From Chlorobiota bacterium (GTDB lineage: Bacteria > Bacteroidota > Bacteroidia > Flavobacteriales > Flavobacteriaceae): a stretch of 7,061 nucleotides of DNA. The notes under the pieces were generated by a model that saw nothing but the letters and a program-made list of their open reading frames with translations, searched no databases and was not told the DNA's origin. The stretch is taken from NCBI GenBank assembly GCA_013153655.1, contig JAADEB010000033.1, forward strand, positions 1-7,061, given 5' to 3'. Every line of letters starts with the position of its first letter. Within the stretch, counting starts at the first letter, position 1. A program made the translations under genes and the position numbers. Below, in pieces: positions 1 through 6,703 of the stretch.

Positions 1-9
1 AAAAAACAT

Positions 10-17
10 TACCTTTG
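10..17 (+). promoter_or_regulatory. TAnnTTTG promoter box, distal to ddl
   Basis: TACCTTTG matches the Bacteroidota sigma-A -7 consensus TAnnTTTG exactly. The expected -33 element lies off the left edge, so only half of the promoter can be judged. A transcript from here would have a pyrimidine-rich leader of about 75 nt before the ddl start and would include the repeats at 16-38. Confidence 0.45.
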
Positions 18-38
18 ATACTATCAAATGATACTATC
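16..38. repeat. 10-bp direct repeat in the ddl leader
   Basis: TGATACTATC occurs at 16-25 and again at 29-38, a 13-bp period. A shorter related piece, CTATCCT, occurs at 34-40 and 45-51. The first copy overlaps the distal promoter box by two bases. The spacing is close to one helical turn, so it could be an operator, but this is only inference. Confidence 0.5.
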
Positions 39-68
39 CTCCTTCTATCCTTATTCCTTCATTTTTCC

Positions 69-76
69 TACTTTTG
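69..76 (+). promoter_or_regulatory. TAnnTTTG promoter box, proximal to ddl
   Basis: TACTTTTG fits the Bacteroidota -7 consensus and ends 21 nt before the ATG at 98. That spacing resembles the ones in front of the phosphatase (18 nt) and recG (16 nt). No convincing -33 TTTG is seen at the right distance. If this box is used, the in-frame TTG at 74 lies inside the promoter and cannot be the ddl start. Confidence 0.45.
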
Positions 77-97
77 TTCAACAATCGAAAACAATTC

Positions 98-1132
98 ATG
101 ACCCCAAATCCCAAATCCCAAATCCCAAATCCGAAGTCCCGAAACCGGCGTAAAAAAATCGCCGTGGCCATGGGCGGTTATTCCTCCGAACATGAAATTT
201 CGCTGAAAAGCGGACAAACGGTTTTAAAACATTTACCCCACGATAAATACGAGGTTTATCCGGTAATCATTGCCCGGGACGGTTGGTATTTGGAAAGGGA
301 CGGACAGCGCTTTCCAGTGGACAAAAACGATTTTAGCGTCATGCTGCCCGACGGCAAATTGACTTTCGATTTTGTGTTTAATGCCATTCACGGTCATCCC
401 GGCGAAGACGGCGCCCTGCCCGCCTACTGGGAAATGCTCGGTTTGCCGCACAGCTCCGCCGCCTTCGACAAAATGGCGCTTACGTTCAACAAAATGTACA
501 CCCTGGCCGCCGTAAAGGCCTACGATGTGCCCGTAGCGCCTTCCCTGTTCTACCGCCATACCGATCATATCGACCGCCAACGCATCGCCCGCGAAATCGG
601 CTATCCGCTCATCGTTAAGCCCAACCGCGCCGGATCCAGTTACGGCATCAGCAAGGTCAACCGTCCCGGCGAATTGGACGAAGCCATCCGCATCGCCTTT
701 CGCGAAGACGACGAAATCCTCATCGAAAAATTCATCGAGGGACGCGAATTTTCCATCGGCGTGATCAAACTCAACGGCGGTATCCAAGTGTTTCCCATCA
801 CCGAAATCATTCCCGAAGGCGAATTTTTCGATTACGAGGCCAAATACCTGGGTAAATCCCAAGAAATTACGCCCGCCCGCCTCATGTCCGCCGAAGAAAA
901 ATTGCTGCGCGACACGGCCGCCCGCGTCTATGAAGTACTGGATCTGGACGGTGTGAGCCGCGCCGAATACATCTTGCAGGACGGCATTCCTTATTTTCTG
1001 GAAATCAACATGGTACCGGGCCTCACCGAAGCCAGCATCCTGCCCCAACAAATCCGCGCCGCCGGAAAAAGCCTCTCGCAAGTTTTCGACCAAATCATCG
1101 AAAACGGCCTGCGGAAGGCCGAAAAATCATGA
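98..1132 (+). CDS. ddl: D-alanine--D-alanine ligase
   Basis: This cytoplasmic ATP-grasp enzyme joins two D-alanines using ATP, giving the dipeptide that MurF adds to the peptidoglycan precursor. From the ATG at 98 it is 344 residues. Visible family motifs are GGYSSE (26-31, N-terminal substrate-binding Glu), HGHPGEDG (98-105), KPNRAGSSYG (174-183, the ATP-grasp lysine and the Ser of the catalytic triad), FDYEAKY (from 243, the triad Tyr) and EINMVPGLTEAS (302-313, metal-binding Glu and Asn). Family members usually begin about where KKIAVAMGG occurs (residues 19-27). The first 18 residues are therefore an extension, rich in NPKSQIP-type sequence and encoded by a CCCAAAT tandem repeat. The ATG at 98 is preferred over the TTG at 74 because that TTG lies in a promoter box. 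A GTG at 164 is an alternative start. The stop overlaps an ATG (ATGA, 1129-1132). Confidence 0.95.
   Translation: MTPNPKSQIPNPKSRNRRKKIAVAMGGYSSEHEISLKSGQTVLKHLPHDKYEVYPVIIARDGWYLERDGQRFPVDKNDFSVMLPDGKLTFDFVFNAIHGHPGEDGALPAYWEMLGLPHSSAAFDKMALTFNKMYTLAAVKAYDVPVAPSLFYRHTDHIDRQRIAREIGYPLIVKPNRAGSSYGISKVNRPGELDEAIRIAFREDDEILIEKFIEGREFSIGVIKLNGGIQVFPITEIIPEGEFFDYEAKYLGKSQEITPARLMSAEEKLLRDTAARVYEVLDLDGVSRAEYILQDGIPYFLEINMVPGLTEASILPQQIRAAGKSLSQVFDQIIENGLRKAEKS
103..144. repeat. Heptanucleotide tandem repeat (CCCAAAT) inside the 5' end of ddl
   Basis: Six consecutive 7-bp units run from 103 to 144. The first four, 103-130, are perfect CCCAAAT. The last two are degenerate (CCGAAGT and CCCGAAA). The array lies a few bases after the ddl ATG and is translated as a low-complexity peptide including NPKSQIPNPKSR. 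Because 7 is not a multiple of 3, gain or loss of one unit would shift the reading frame from this ATG. Confidence 0.9.
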
Positions 1133-1176
1133 GAAATAACGAAAATTTCGTAAAGTCAAAAAGGTTATACCAAAAA

Positions 1177-1208
1177 TTCGCTTTCCACAAACAAACACCT
1201 TACCTTTG
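1177..1208 (+). promoter_or_regulatory. Promoter of the inositol-monophosphatase-family gene
   Basis: TACCTTTG at 1201-1208 is an exact TAnnTTTG box. TTCG at 1177-1180 is a three-of-four match to the -33 element TTTG with a 20-bp spacer, within the 19-21 bp usual for Bacteroidota. The box ends 18 nt before the ATG at 1227, implying a very short leader with no Shine-Dalgarno sequence. Confidence 0.6.
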
Positions 1209-1226
1209 TTTTAAAATATCGACCTC

Positions 1227-2006
1227 ATGAATATCATTCCCCGTGCATTGGACATCATTCGAGAGGCAGGCACCATGGTGCGCCAACACCACGGCAAGCT
1301 CTCTTCCGGACAAATAGAACATAAAGGCATACACGATTTTGTAACGGAAATCGACAAAAAGGTCGAAAAATTTTTGGTGGACGAACTGTCGCGCCTCCTT
1401 CCCGGAAGCGGTTTCCTGACCGAAGAAAAAACCGCCGAACAAACCAAGGCCGACCACATTTGGATCATCGACCCCATCGACGGCACCACCAATTTTATTC
1501 ACGGCCTGTATCCGGTGAGCGTCAGCGTGGCCTTGCAACACAAGGGCGAAACCGTCCTCGGTATGGTCTACGAACCCGGCTTGGACGAACTCTTTCATGC
1601 CGATGCCGGCGGCGCCTACCTCAACGGCCGGTCCATTTCCGTTTCGCGGGAAACCGATTTGGAAAATGCGCTGATTGCCACGGGATTCCCGTATAAAAAC
1701 TATGACCACCTGCGTGCCTATATGCAAAGTTTCGAATACTTGATGTTCCACACCTCGGGTATCCGGCGCTTGGGTTCGGCGGCGGCGGATTTGGTTTATG
1801 TGGCCTGCGGCCGAATGGACGGTTTCTACGAATACGGCCTCAACCCTTGGGATGTGGCGGCGGGCGCCTTTATCGTCCGACAGGCGGGCGGCAAAGTTTC
1901 CGGCTTTTCCGAAAATGCCGATTGGCTCTACGGAGGCGAAATCCTGGCCACCAACGGCCGTATCCACGACGCATTTCAAGACGTCCTGAAAAAATTCATG
2001 TCCTGA
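1227..2006 (+). CDS. Inositol monophosphatase family protein (SuhB-like)
   Basis: This is a 259-residue, probably cytoplasmic, Mg2+-dependent, Li+-sensitive-type phosphatase of the IMPase/FBPase superfamily. The metal-binding signature is complete: TEE at 65-67, DPIDGTTNF at 82-90 (with Asp82 and Asp85) and the C-terminal WDVAAG at 208-213 (with Asp209). The length is typical for bacterial SuhB/IMPase proteins. The family acts on myo-inositol-1-phosphate but also on other sugar phosphates, on histidinol phosphate and on nucleotide bisphosphates (CysQ-like), so the substrate cannot be read from sequence. The ATG at 1227 is the natural start because it lies just downstream of a good promoter box and the protein begins at the usual family N-terminus. 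It lies on the same strand as ddl, 94 bp away, with its own promoter, so co-regulation is not evident. It converges on recG with 10 bp between stops. Confidence 0.92.
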   Translation: MNIIPRALDIIREAGTMVRQHHGKLSSGQIEHKGIHDFVTEIDKKVEKFLVDELSRLLPGSGFLTEEKTAEQTKADHIWIIDPIDGTTNFIHGLYPVSVSVALQHKGETVLGMVYEPGLDELFHADAGGAYLNGRSISVSRETDLENALIATGFPYKNYDHLRAYMQSFEYLMFHTSGIRRLGSAAADLVYVACGRMDGFYEYGLNPWDVAAGAFIVRQAGGKVSGFSENADWLYGGEILATNGRIHDAFQDVLKKFMS

Positions 2007-2016
2007 TTTCGCACAC

Positions 2017-4128
2017 TCAACCGATATAATTCCAAAAACCGATTTTGCGAATATTTTCCCGCAGAATCTGTCCGGTAAGGGCATTTTCGGGCTTTTGCAA
2101 TCCGGGATCTTCTTCCAGAAGTCGGGCGGCCGCCATGCGTGCACGTTGCAACACGAATCCATCCTTGACAATATCGGCGATTTTCAGGCGCAATAAGCCG
2201 CTTTGTTGGGTTCCCATCACATTTCCCGGTCCGCGGAGTTTCAGGTCGGCTTCGGCGATGCGAAAGCCGTCGGTGGTTTCCACCATGGTGCGCATGCGCG
2301 TGCGGGCGTCTTCCGAGAGCTTACCGTCGGTGATGAGGAGGCAATAGGCTTCGTCGGCACCGCGACCCACCCTTCCGCGCAATTGATGCAATTGGCTCAG
2401 TCCGAAACGCTCGGCACTCTCGATCACCATAATCGAAGCATTGGGCACGTCCACTCCCACCTCTATCACGGTGGTGGATACCAGGATATGGATCCTTCCT
2501 TCCTTGAAATCCTTCATCACACTGTCCTTTTCGGCGGGTTTCATGGCGCCATGAACCATGCCTATCCGGAAGCCGTCGCTGCGAAAATATTCCTGAATGC
2601 GCTCGTAACCCTCCATAAGGCTCTCGTAATCCAGGACCTTGCTTTCTTCGATCAAAGGGAAGACAATATACGCCTGCCGGCCGGCTTGCACTTCCTTGCG
2701 TATGAAATGATAGGCCTTGTAGCGGTCGCGGGCATAGAGGTGATAGGTCTTGACGGGCTTGCGGCCGGGCGGCAATTCGTCGATAACGGACACATCCAGG
2801 TCGCCGTAATGGGTCATGGCCAGCGTACGGGGAATGGGCGTAGCGGTCATAATCAGCATATGGGGCGGAATATCGCTTTTTTTCCACATGCGGGCGCGCT
2901 GTGCCACCCCGAAACGGTGTTGCTCGTCGATGACGGCCAAACCCAGGCGCCGGAATTGCACCTTGTCTTCCAACAAGGCATGGGTGCCTACCAGGATTTG
3001 CAATTCGCCGCTAAGCAATGCTTCGTGGATCCGGCGACGGTCAGCGGTTTTGCTCGACCCGGTCAAAATGTCCGTCCGGATACCCAACGGTTCCGACCAA
3101 CGGCGTATGGTTTGAAAATGTTGCTTGGCTAAAATTTCCGTGGGCGCCATGAGTGCGGCCTGATAACCGTTGTCCAAAGCCATCAACATGCTCATCATGG
3201 CCACCACCGTCTTGCCACTTCCCACATCCCCTTGCAAGAGGCGGTTCATTTGGGTGCCGGATTTCAGGTCGGCACGGATTTCGCGCACCACCCTTTTCTG
3301 CGCTTCCGTCAGGTCGAAAGGGAGAATCTCGCGGTAAAACCTGTTGAAATAATCCCCTATTTTCTCAAACACATACCCTTTGATTTTCTTCTTGCGGAGG
3401 CGGTTTTTGTACAACAATTGCAATTGCAAAAAGAACAATTCCTCGAATTTGAGACGGAATTGTGCACGCGAAAGTTCCGTAAGGTTTTTGGGAAAATGAA
3501 TGGCACGCATGGCCTCGTCCTTCGACACCAATTGGTGTTCACGCACTATGGAGGAAGGCAGGGTTTCGGCAAAACGAAGGTTTTCCGTACGGAAGGCTTC
3601 GTAAATAATCTTTTGCATCACCCGGTTAGTCACATTGTTTTTGACCAATTTTTCGGTGGAAGGATAAACGGGCATCAAGCCGGTCAAGCCTTTTTGCAGA
3701 ATATTTTCCACCGAATCCAATTCCGGATGAGGCATATTGGGCGTGCGTCCGAACCAGTTCAAACGTCCGTAGGCCACCACCTGCGAACCTATGGGCCAAG
3801 TGGTTTTTACCCAATTGTAATGACGAAACCACACCATTTCCAATTCCCCCGTACCGTCGTCCAGGGTGGCCACGAGGCGCTTTTTGCGTCCCACGCCTTC
3901 TTCCCGGTAATCCGTAATGGTACCTTTGACCTGTACGTCCGCCGACACACCCGGCAATTCGCCGATCCGGTAAACTTTGGACCTGTCCACATAACGGTTG
4001 GGAAACAGATAAAACAAATCACCCACCGTGCGGATACCCAATTCCTTTTCCAAAAGGGCGGCTCTCGCCGGTCCCACACCTTTGACATACTTAACGGGCT
4101 TTAACCATATTTGATGCGCCTCATCCAT
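2017..4128 (-). CDS. recG: ATP-dependent DNA helicase RecG
   Basis: RecG is a superfamily 2 double-stranded DNA translocase that regresses stalled replication forks and branch-migrates Holliday junctions. The protein is 703 residues, close to the E. coli length of 693. It has an N-terminal region with the wedge/OB domain (about 60-140). The helicase core follows, with GDVGSGKT (300-307, Walker A), DEQH (401-404, motif II), TATPIPRT (428-435, motif III), STTVIEVGVDVP (551-562) and QLRGRVGRG (582-590, motif VI). The RIAEADLKLRGPG segment (623-635) matches the RecG-specific TRG region that couples ATPase activity to translocation. The ATG at 4128 follows a TATCTTTG promoter box by 16 nt. It is transcribed toward the phosphatase gene. 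No key residue is missing and there is no sign of frameshift. Confidence 0.97.
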   Translation of the reverse strand: MDEAHQIWLKPVKYVKGVGPARAALLEKELGIRTVGDLFYLFPNRYVDRSKVYRIGELPGVSADVQVKGTITDYREEGVGRKKRLVATLDDGTGELEMVWFRHYNWVKTTWPIGSQVVAYGRLNWFGRTPNMPHPELDSVENILQKGLTGLMPVYPSTEKLVKNNVTNRVMQKIIYEAFRTENLRFAETLPSSIVREHQLVSKDEAMRAIHFPKNLTELSRAQFRLKFEELFFLQLQLLYKNRLRKKKIKGYVFEKIGDYFNRFYREILPFDLTEAQKRVVREIRADLKSGTQMNRLLQGDVGSGKTVVAMMSMLMALDNGYQAALMAPTEILAKQHFQTIRRWSEPLGIRTDILTGSSKTADRRRIHEALLSGELQILVGTHALLEDKVQFRRLGLAVIDEQHRFGVAQRARMWKKSDIPPHMLIMTATPIPRTLAMTHYGDLDVSVIDELPPGRKPVKTYHLYARDRYKAYHFIRKEVQAGRQAYIVFPLIEESKVLDYESLMEGYERIQEYFRSDGFRIGMVHGAMKPAEKDSVMKDFKEGRIHILVSTTVIEVGVDVPNASIMVIESAERFGLSQLHQLRGRVGRGADEAYCLLITDGKLSEDARTRMRTMVETTDGFRIAEADLKLRGPGNVMGTQQSGLLRLKIADIVKDGFVLQRARMAAARLLEEDPGLQKPENALTGQILRENIRKIGFWNYIG

Positions 4129-4144
4129 ATTTTTGTCGCCTATT

Positions 4145-4176
4145 CAAAGATAAGGCAAATCGATTAATCCCCTAAA
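4145..4176 (-). promoter_or_regulatory. recG promoter
   Basis: Read on the minus strand, TATCTTTG (4152 to 4145) is an exact TAnnTTTG box. TTTA (4176 to 4173) is a three-of-four -33 match with a 20-bp spacer. The box ends 16 nt upstream of the recG ATG, implying a leader of roughly 10 nt without a ribosome binding site of the SD type. Confidence 0.6.
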
Positions 4177-4186
4177 TTATCCTACG

Positions 4187-4232
4187 GGCAATCATGCCAT
4201 TGGACCAAGACCTTTTATTTTGCCGGCAATCA
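4187..4232. repeat. Short repeated motif upstream of recG
   Basis: GGCAATCA occurs at 4187-4194 and again at 4225-4232, starts 38 bp apart. The first copy is part of a GGCA-ATCA-TGCC dyad (4187-4198) and the second overlaps the palindrome TGCCGGCA (4221-4228). Together they lie upstream of the recG promoter, between it and the atpC terminator. They could be paired protein-binding sites, or chance. Confidence 0.3.
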
Positions 4233-4273
4233 ATCCTTTTTTATAAGGAAGACTATGGTTTTCCGAAAGGCTT

Positions 4274-4313
4274 AAAACCAAAAAAGGGATTCCCGCGTAA
4301 GGAATCCCCTTTT
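4274..4313 (-). terminator. Rho-independent terminator of atpDC
   Basis: A stem of 8 bp (GGGATTCC at 4286-4293 with GGAATCCC at 4301-4308) encloses the 7-nt loop CGCGTAA. On the minus strand it is followed by TTTTTTGGTTTT, the expected U-rich tail. An A/T stretch extends the stem past a single bulged base. It begins about 20 nt after the atpC stop, exactly where the operon should end. Confidence 0.85.
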
Positions 4314-4332
4314 CATGTGTAAAATTTTACTC

Positions 4333-4626
4333 CTATAATTCCACCAAAATAATCACGCGGTTGTTGTTCATTTCCACCGTACCGCTTTTGATGGGCAATT
4401 TGAGTTGTTCTTTGTCCTTGGTTTTTTCGTGTTGGAAGAACGATTCGTTGTCTTCGTCCACATGGAGGTTTTTGCCTTGGACACGCACCGTACCTTTTTC
4501 CAAAAGGGCGATAATGGGTGCGTGATTGTCCAGCATGGCAAATTCGCCGTTGATTCCGGGCACGGCCACCATGTCGGCCTCGGTGTCCAGAAGTTTTTGT
4601 TGGGGCGAAACGATTTCCACTTTCAT
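4333..4626 (-). CDS. atpC: ATP synthase F1 subunit epsilon
   Basis: The epsilon subunit sits on the central stalk of F1 and connects gamma to the c-ring. The protein is 97 residues. The N-terminal beta-sandwich domain is recognisable: KVEIVSPQQKLLDTEADMV, then GINGEFAMLDNHAP (24-37), matching the family G-x-x-G-x-x-x-x-L-x-x-HAP pattern, and a closing strand KSGTVEMNNNRVIILVEL (80-97). A charged stretch (about 51-75, with HEKTKDKEQ) seems to expand a loop of the sandwich. The C-terminal two-helix domain found in E. coli epsilon (about 139 residues), which can inhibit ATPase activity, is absent. Short epsilon subunits are, to my knowledge, normal in Bacteroidota. It lies 11 bp downstream of atpD and ends at a terminator, so the two are co-transcribed. 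Confidence 0.92.
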   Translation of the reverse strand: MKVEIVSPQQKLLDTEADMVAVPGINGEFAMLDNHAPIIALLEKGTVRVQGKNLHVDEDNESFFQHEKTKDKEQLKLPIKSGTVEMNNNRVIILVEL

Positions 4627-4637
4627 AGTCGTGCGTA

Positions 4638-6152
4638 TTAAGCTTGGGCTTCGGCCAACATTTTTTCACCGGCTTCGATGGCGTCTTCGATGGTACCTTT
4701 GAGGTTGAAGGCCGCTTCGGGCAGGTGGTCCAATTCACCATCCATGATCATATTGAAGCCTTTGATGGTGTCCTTGATGTCCACCAACACACCCGGAATA
4801 CCGGTAAATTGTTCGGCCACGTGGAAGGGTTGGGAGAGGAAACGTTGAACACGGCGGGCGCGGTGTACCACCAATTTGTCTTCCTCGCTCAATTCTTCCA
4901 TACCCAGGATGGCGATGATGTCTTGCAATTCCTTGTAGCGTTGGAGAATTTCCTTCACGCGTTGGGCGGTTTCGTAATGCTCTTTACCCACGATTTCGGG
5001 CGTCAGGATACGCGAGGTGGAATCCAGCGGATCCACGGCCGGGTAGATACCCAATTCGGCGATTTTACGCGAAAGTACCGTGGTGGCGTCCAGGTGGGCA
5101 AAGGTGGTGGCGGGCGCCGGGTCGGTCAAGTCGTCGGCGGGCACGTACACGGCCTGTACCGAGGTAATGGAACCGTTTTTCACGGAAGTAATCCGTTCTT
5201 GCAATTGACCCATTTCCGTGGCCAGCGTAGGCTGATAACCCACGGCCGAAGGCATACGTCCCAACAGGGCCGATACCTCGGAACCGGCTTGCGTAAACCG
5301 GAAGATATTGTCGATAAAGAACAGCACGTCCTTACCCTGACCCGTTCCGGCTCCGTCGCGGAAATATTCGGCCACGGTCAATCCCGAAAGGGCCACACGC
5401 AGACGTGCTCCCGGAGGTTCGTTCATCTGACCGAACACGAAGGTGGCTTTGGATTGTTCCAATTCTTTGAAATCCACTTTCGACAGGTCCCAACCGCCTT
5501 CTTCCATGCTGTGGAGAAATTCCTCGCCGTAGCGGATAATGCCGGCTTCCAACATTTCGCGCAACAGGTCGTTACCTTCACGGGTACGTTCACCCACACC
5601 GGCAAATACCGACAAACCGCCGTGACCCTTGGCGATGTTGTTGATCAATTCCTGAATCAATACGGTTTTACCCACACCGGCACCACCGAACAAACCGATT
5701 TTACCACCCTTGGCATAAGGTTCGATCAGGTCGATAACCTTGATTCCCGTGTAGAGCGGTTCGGTACTGGTGGAAAGCTCGTCGAATTTGGGAGCGGGCT
5801 TGTGAATGGGGCTTCCGTTTTCTCCGTCTTTGGGCATGGGTTCCAGGCCGTCGATAGGGTCGCCGATAACGTTGAACAGACGGCCGAACACCTTGCCTTT
5901 GGGCATTTGGATGGGTGTTCCGAGCACCGTTACTTCCTGTCCGCGTTGGAGTCCGTCGGTGGAGTCCATGGCCACGGACCGGACGGTGTCTTCGCCGATA
6001 TGTTGTTGTACTTCGAGAATGACTTCGGTTCCGTCGGGACGTTTTACTTTCAGGGAGTCGTAAATTTTGGGAAGTTCCACTTGGTCGCCTTCGAAATATA
6101 CGTCGATAACCGGACCGATGATTTGCGAAATAATTGCCTTTTGTTGTGCCAT
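4638..6152 (-). CDS. atpD: ATP synthase F1 subunit beta
   Basis: This is the catalytic subunit of the F1Fo ATP synthase, which forms ATP from ADP and phosphate using the proton or sodium gradient. The protein is 504 residues. Motifs are GGAGVGKT (156-163, P-loop), GERTREG (187-193, with catalytic Glu188), DVLFFIDNIFRF (275-286, Walker B) and MEELSEED (418-425, the DELSEED-type loop that contacts gamma). An extra segment after GIIRYGE, around 210-235 and including HSMEEGGWDLSKVD, interrupts the usual path to FVFGQMNEPPGAR. I associate this insert with Bacteroidota and related phyla. The start MAQQKAIISQIIGPVIDV is the normal family N-terminus. It heads an atpDC operon. The remaining ATP synthase genes (atpBEFHAG) are not in the window, consistent with the split arrangement I recall for this phylum. 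Confidence 0.98.
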   Translation of the reverse strand: MAQQKAIISQIIGPVIDVYFEGDQVELPKIYDSLKVKRPDGTEVILEVQQHIGEDTVRSVAMDSTDGLQRGQEVTVLGTPIQMPKGKVFGRLFNVIGDPIDGLEPMPKDGENGSPIHKPAPKFDELSTSTEPLYTGIKVIDLIEPYAKGGKIGLFGGAGVGKTVLIQELINNIAKGHGGLSVFAGVGERTREGNDLLREMLEAGIIRYGEEFLHSMEEGGWDLSKVDFKELEQSKATFVFGQMNEPPGARLRVALSGLTVAEYFRDGAGTGQGKDVLFFIDNIFRFTQAGSEVSALLGRMPSAVGYQPTLATEMGQLQERITSVKNGSITSVQAVYVPADDLTDPAPATTFAHLDATTVLSRKIAELGIYPAVDPLDSTSRILTPEIVGKEHYETAQRVKEILQRYKELQDIIAILGMEELSEEDKLVVHRARRVQRFLSQPFHVAEQFTGIPGVLVDIKDTIKGFNMIMDGELDHLPEAAFNLKGTIEDAIEAGEKMLAEAQA

Positions 6153-6190
6153 TACGCTAAGTGTTTTATTCGTAATTTTTTATTGTGGCG

Positions 6191-6221
6191 CAAATATAGG
6201 ATTTTTTGTCGAATCGTTGAA
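6191..6221 (-). promoter_or_regulatory. atpDC promoter
   Basis: Read on the minus strand, TATATTTG (6198 to 6191) is an exact TAnnTTTG box, 38 nt upstream of the atpD ATG. The -33 position shows only TTCA (6221 to 6218, spacer 19), a weak match. The leader is A/T-rich, as is common for well-translated Bacteroidota genes. The promoter sits in the 74-bp gap after fixH, so atpDC can be expressed independently of it. Confidence 0.55.
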
Positions 6222-6226
6222 GTCCC

Positions 6227-6703
6227 TCACTCCATCCACAATTTCTTCTCCACATAATAGCTCACCGTATCCACGCGCCATTTCAACCGGGCATCCCAGC
6301 GTCCCGGCAGCAGGCTGTCGCGCGGTACCGTTAGTCGTCCCGCCGTATCCAAAGCCAAGGGAATATGACGGTCGAACAATTTTTTGTTCGGACGGTAGAG
6401 CACCAGGGTTCCTTCCACGCGCTTAGGCGAAATATACGCCGGAAAACGGACTTCCAAAGCCCGTTCGTTCAAGCGGATTTCCACGGGAACTTTCATGGTG
6501 TCGGCCCGGTGTTTCATGTCCAACACTTTGCCGTATTGCAATTCTTCGGTATAATAATCTTCCACCGACATCTCATTGCTACGCAGTTCCACCATCGACA
6601 GGTAAAATACGTACAAAAACACCACCACAAAGGTGATAAACACCAGCAGAACGGCCCATCCCCAGTTCCATCGAAAATGGCGTATCCAATCGGGTATTCT
6701 CAT
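6227..6703 (-). CDS. fixH: FixH family protein (cbb3 oxidase assembly/copper delivery type)
   Basis: The protein is 158 residues from the ATG at 6703. A GTG one codon earlier could also serve. A basic/aromatic N-terminus (RHFRWNWGW) leads into one membrane segment (about 15-37). Next comes a conserved-looking stretch VEDYYTEELQYGKVLD (47-62), which matches the FixH/CcoH pattern of D-Y-Y-x-x-E-L-x-Y. A soluble beta-rich domain follows, with EGTLVLYRPNKKLFDRHIPL and a final GRWDARLKWRVDTVSYYVEKK. The likely topology is N-in with the domain in the periplasm. FixH proteins act in maturation of the cbb3-type cytochrome oxidase together with FixG/CcoG, CcoI and CcoS. None of those is seen next to it here: downstream is atpDC and upstream a divergent unrelated gene. 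The family call is fairly secure, but the partner oxidase is inferred. Confidence 0.85.
   Translation of the reverse strand: MRIPDWIRHFRWNWGWAVLLVFITFVVVFLYVFYLSMVELRSNEMSVEDYYTEELQYGKVLDMKHRADTMKVPVEIRLNERALEVRFPAYISPKRVEGTLVLYRPNKKLFDRHIPLALDTAGRLTVPRDSLLPGRWDARLKWRVDTVSYYVEKKLWME

Noticed and set aside
74..97. TTG at 74 as the ddl start, adding eight residues
   Set aside because: The TTG is part of the TACTTTTG promoter box, and an ATG follows 24 bases later at a distance like that of the other genes.
103..144. The CCCAAAT array as a CRISPR or telomere-like element
   Set aside because: The units are contiguous 7-mers without spacers, and only six are present inside a gene start. There is no cas gene or chromosome end.
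1139..1151. ACGAAA-A-TTTCGT dyad after ddl, as a terminator or operator
   Set aside because: The one-base loop cannot form a hairpin and no T-run follows. A 6-bp A/T-rich dyad is not convincing as an operator alone.
4234..4249. TCCTT-TTTTAT-AAGGA hairpin upstream of recG
   Set aside because: The stem is only 5 bp and A/T-rich, without a U-tail. It is next to a much stronger terminator that explains the end of atpDC.
4644..6257. A 537-codon open frame on the + strand opposite atpD
   Set aside because: It lies entirely over the highly conserved atpD and the end of fixH, and its translation is rich in H, G, F and V with no recognisable motif. Long antisense frames also occur opposite ddl (233-1093), the phosphatase (1200-2171) and recG (2203-3132, 3232-4104), so this is a general effect of codon choice.
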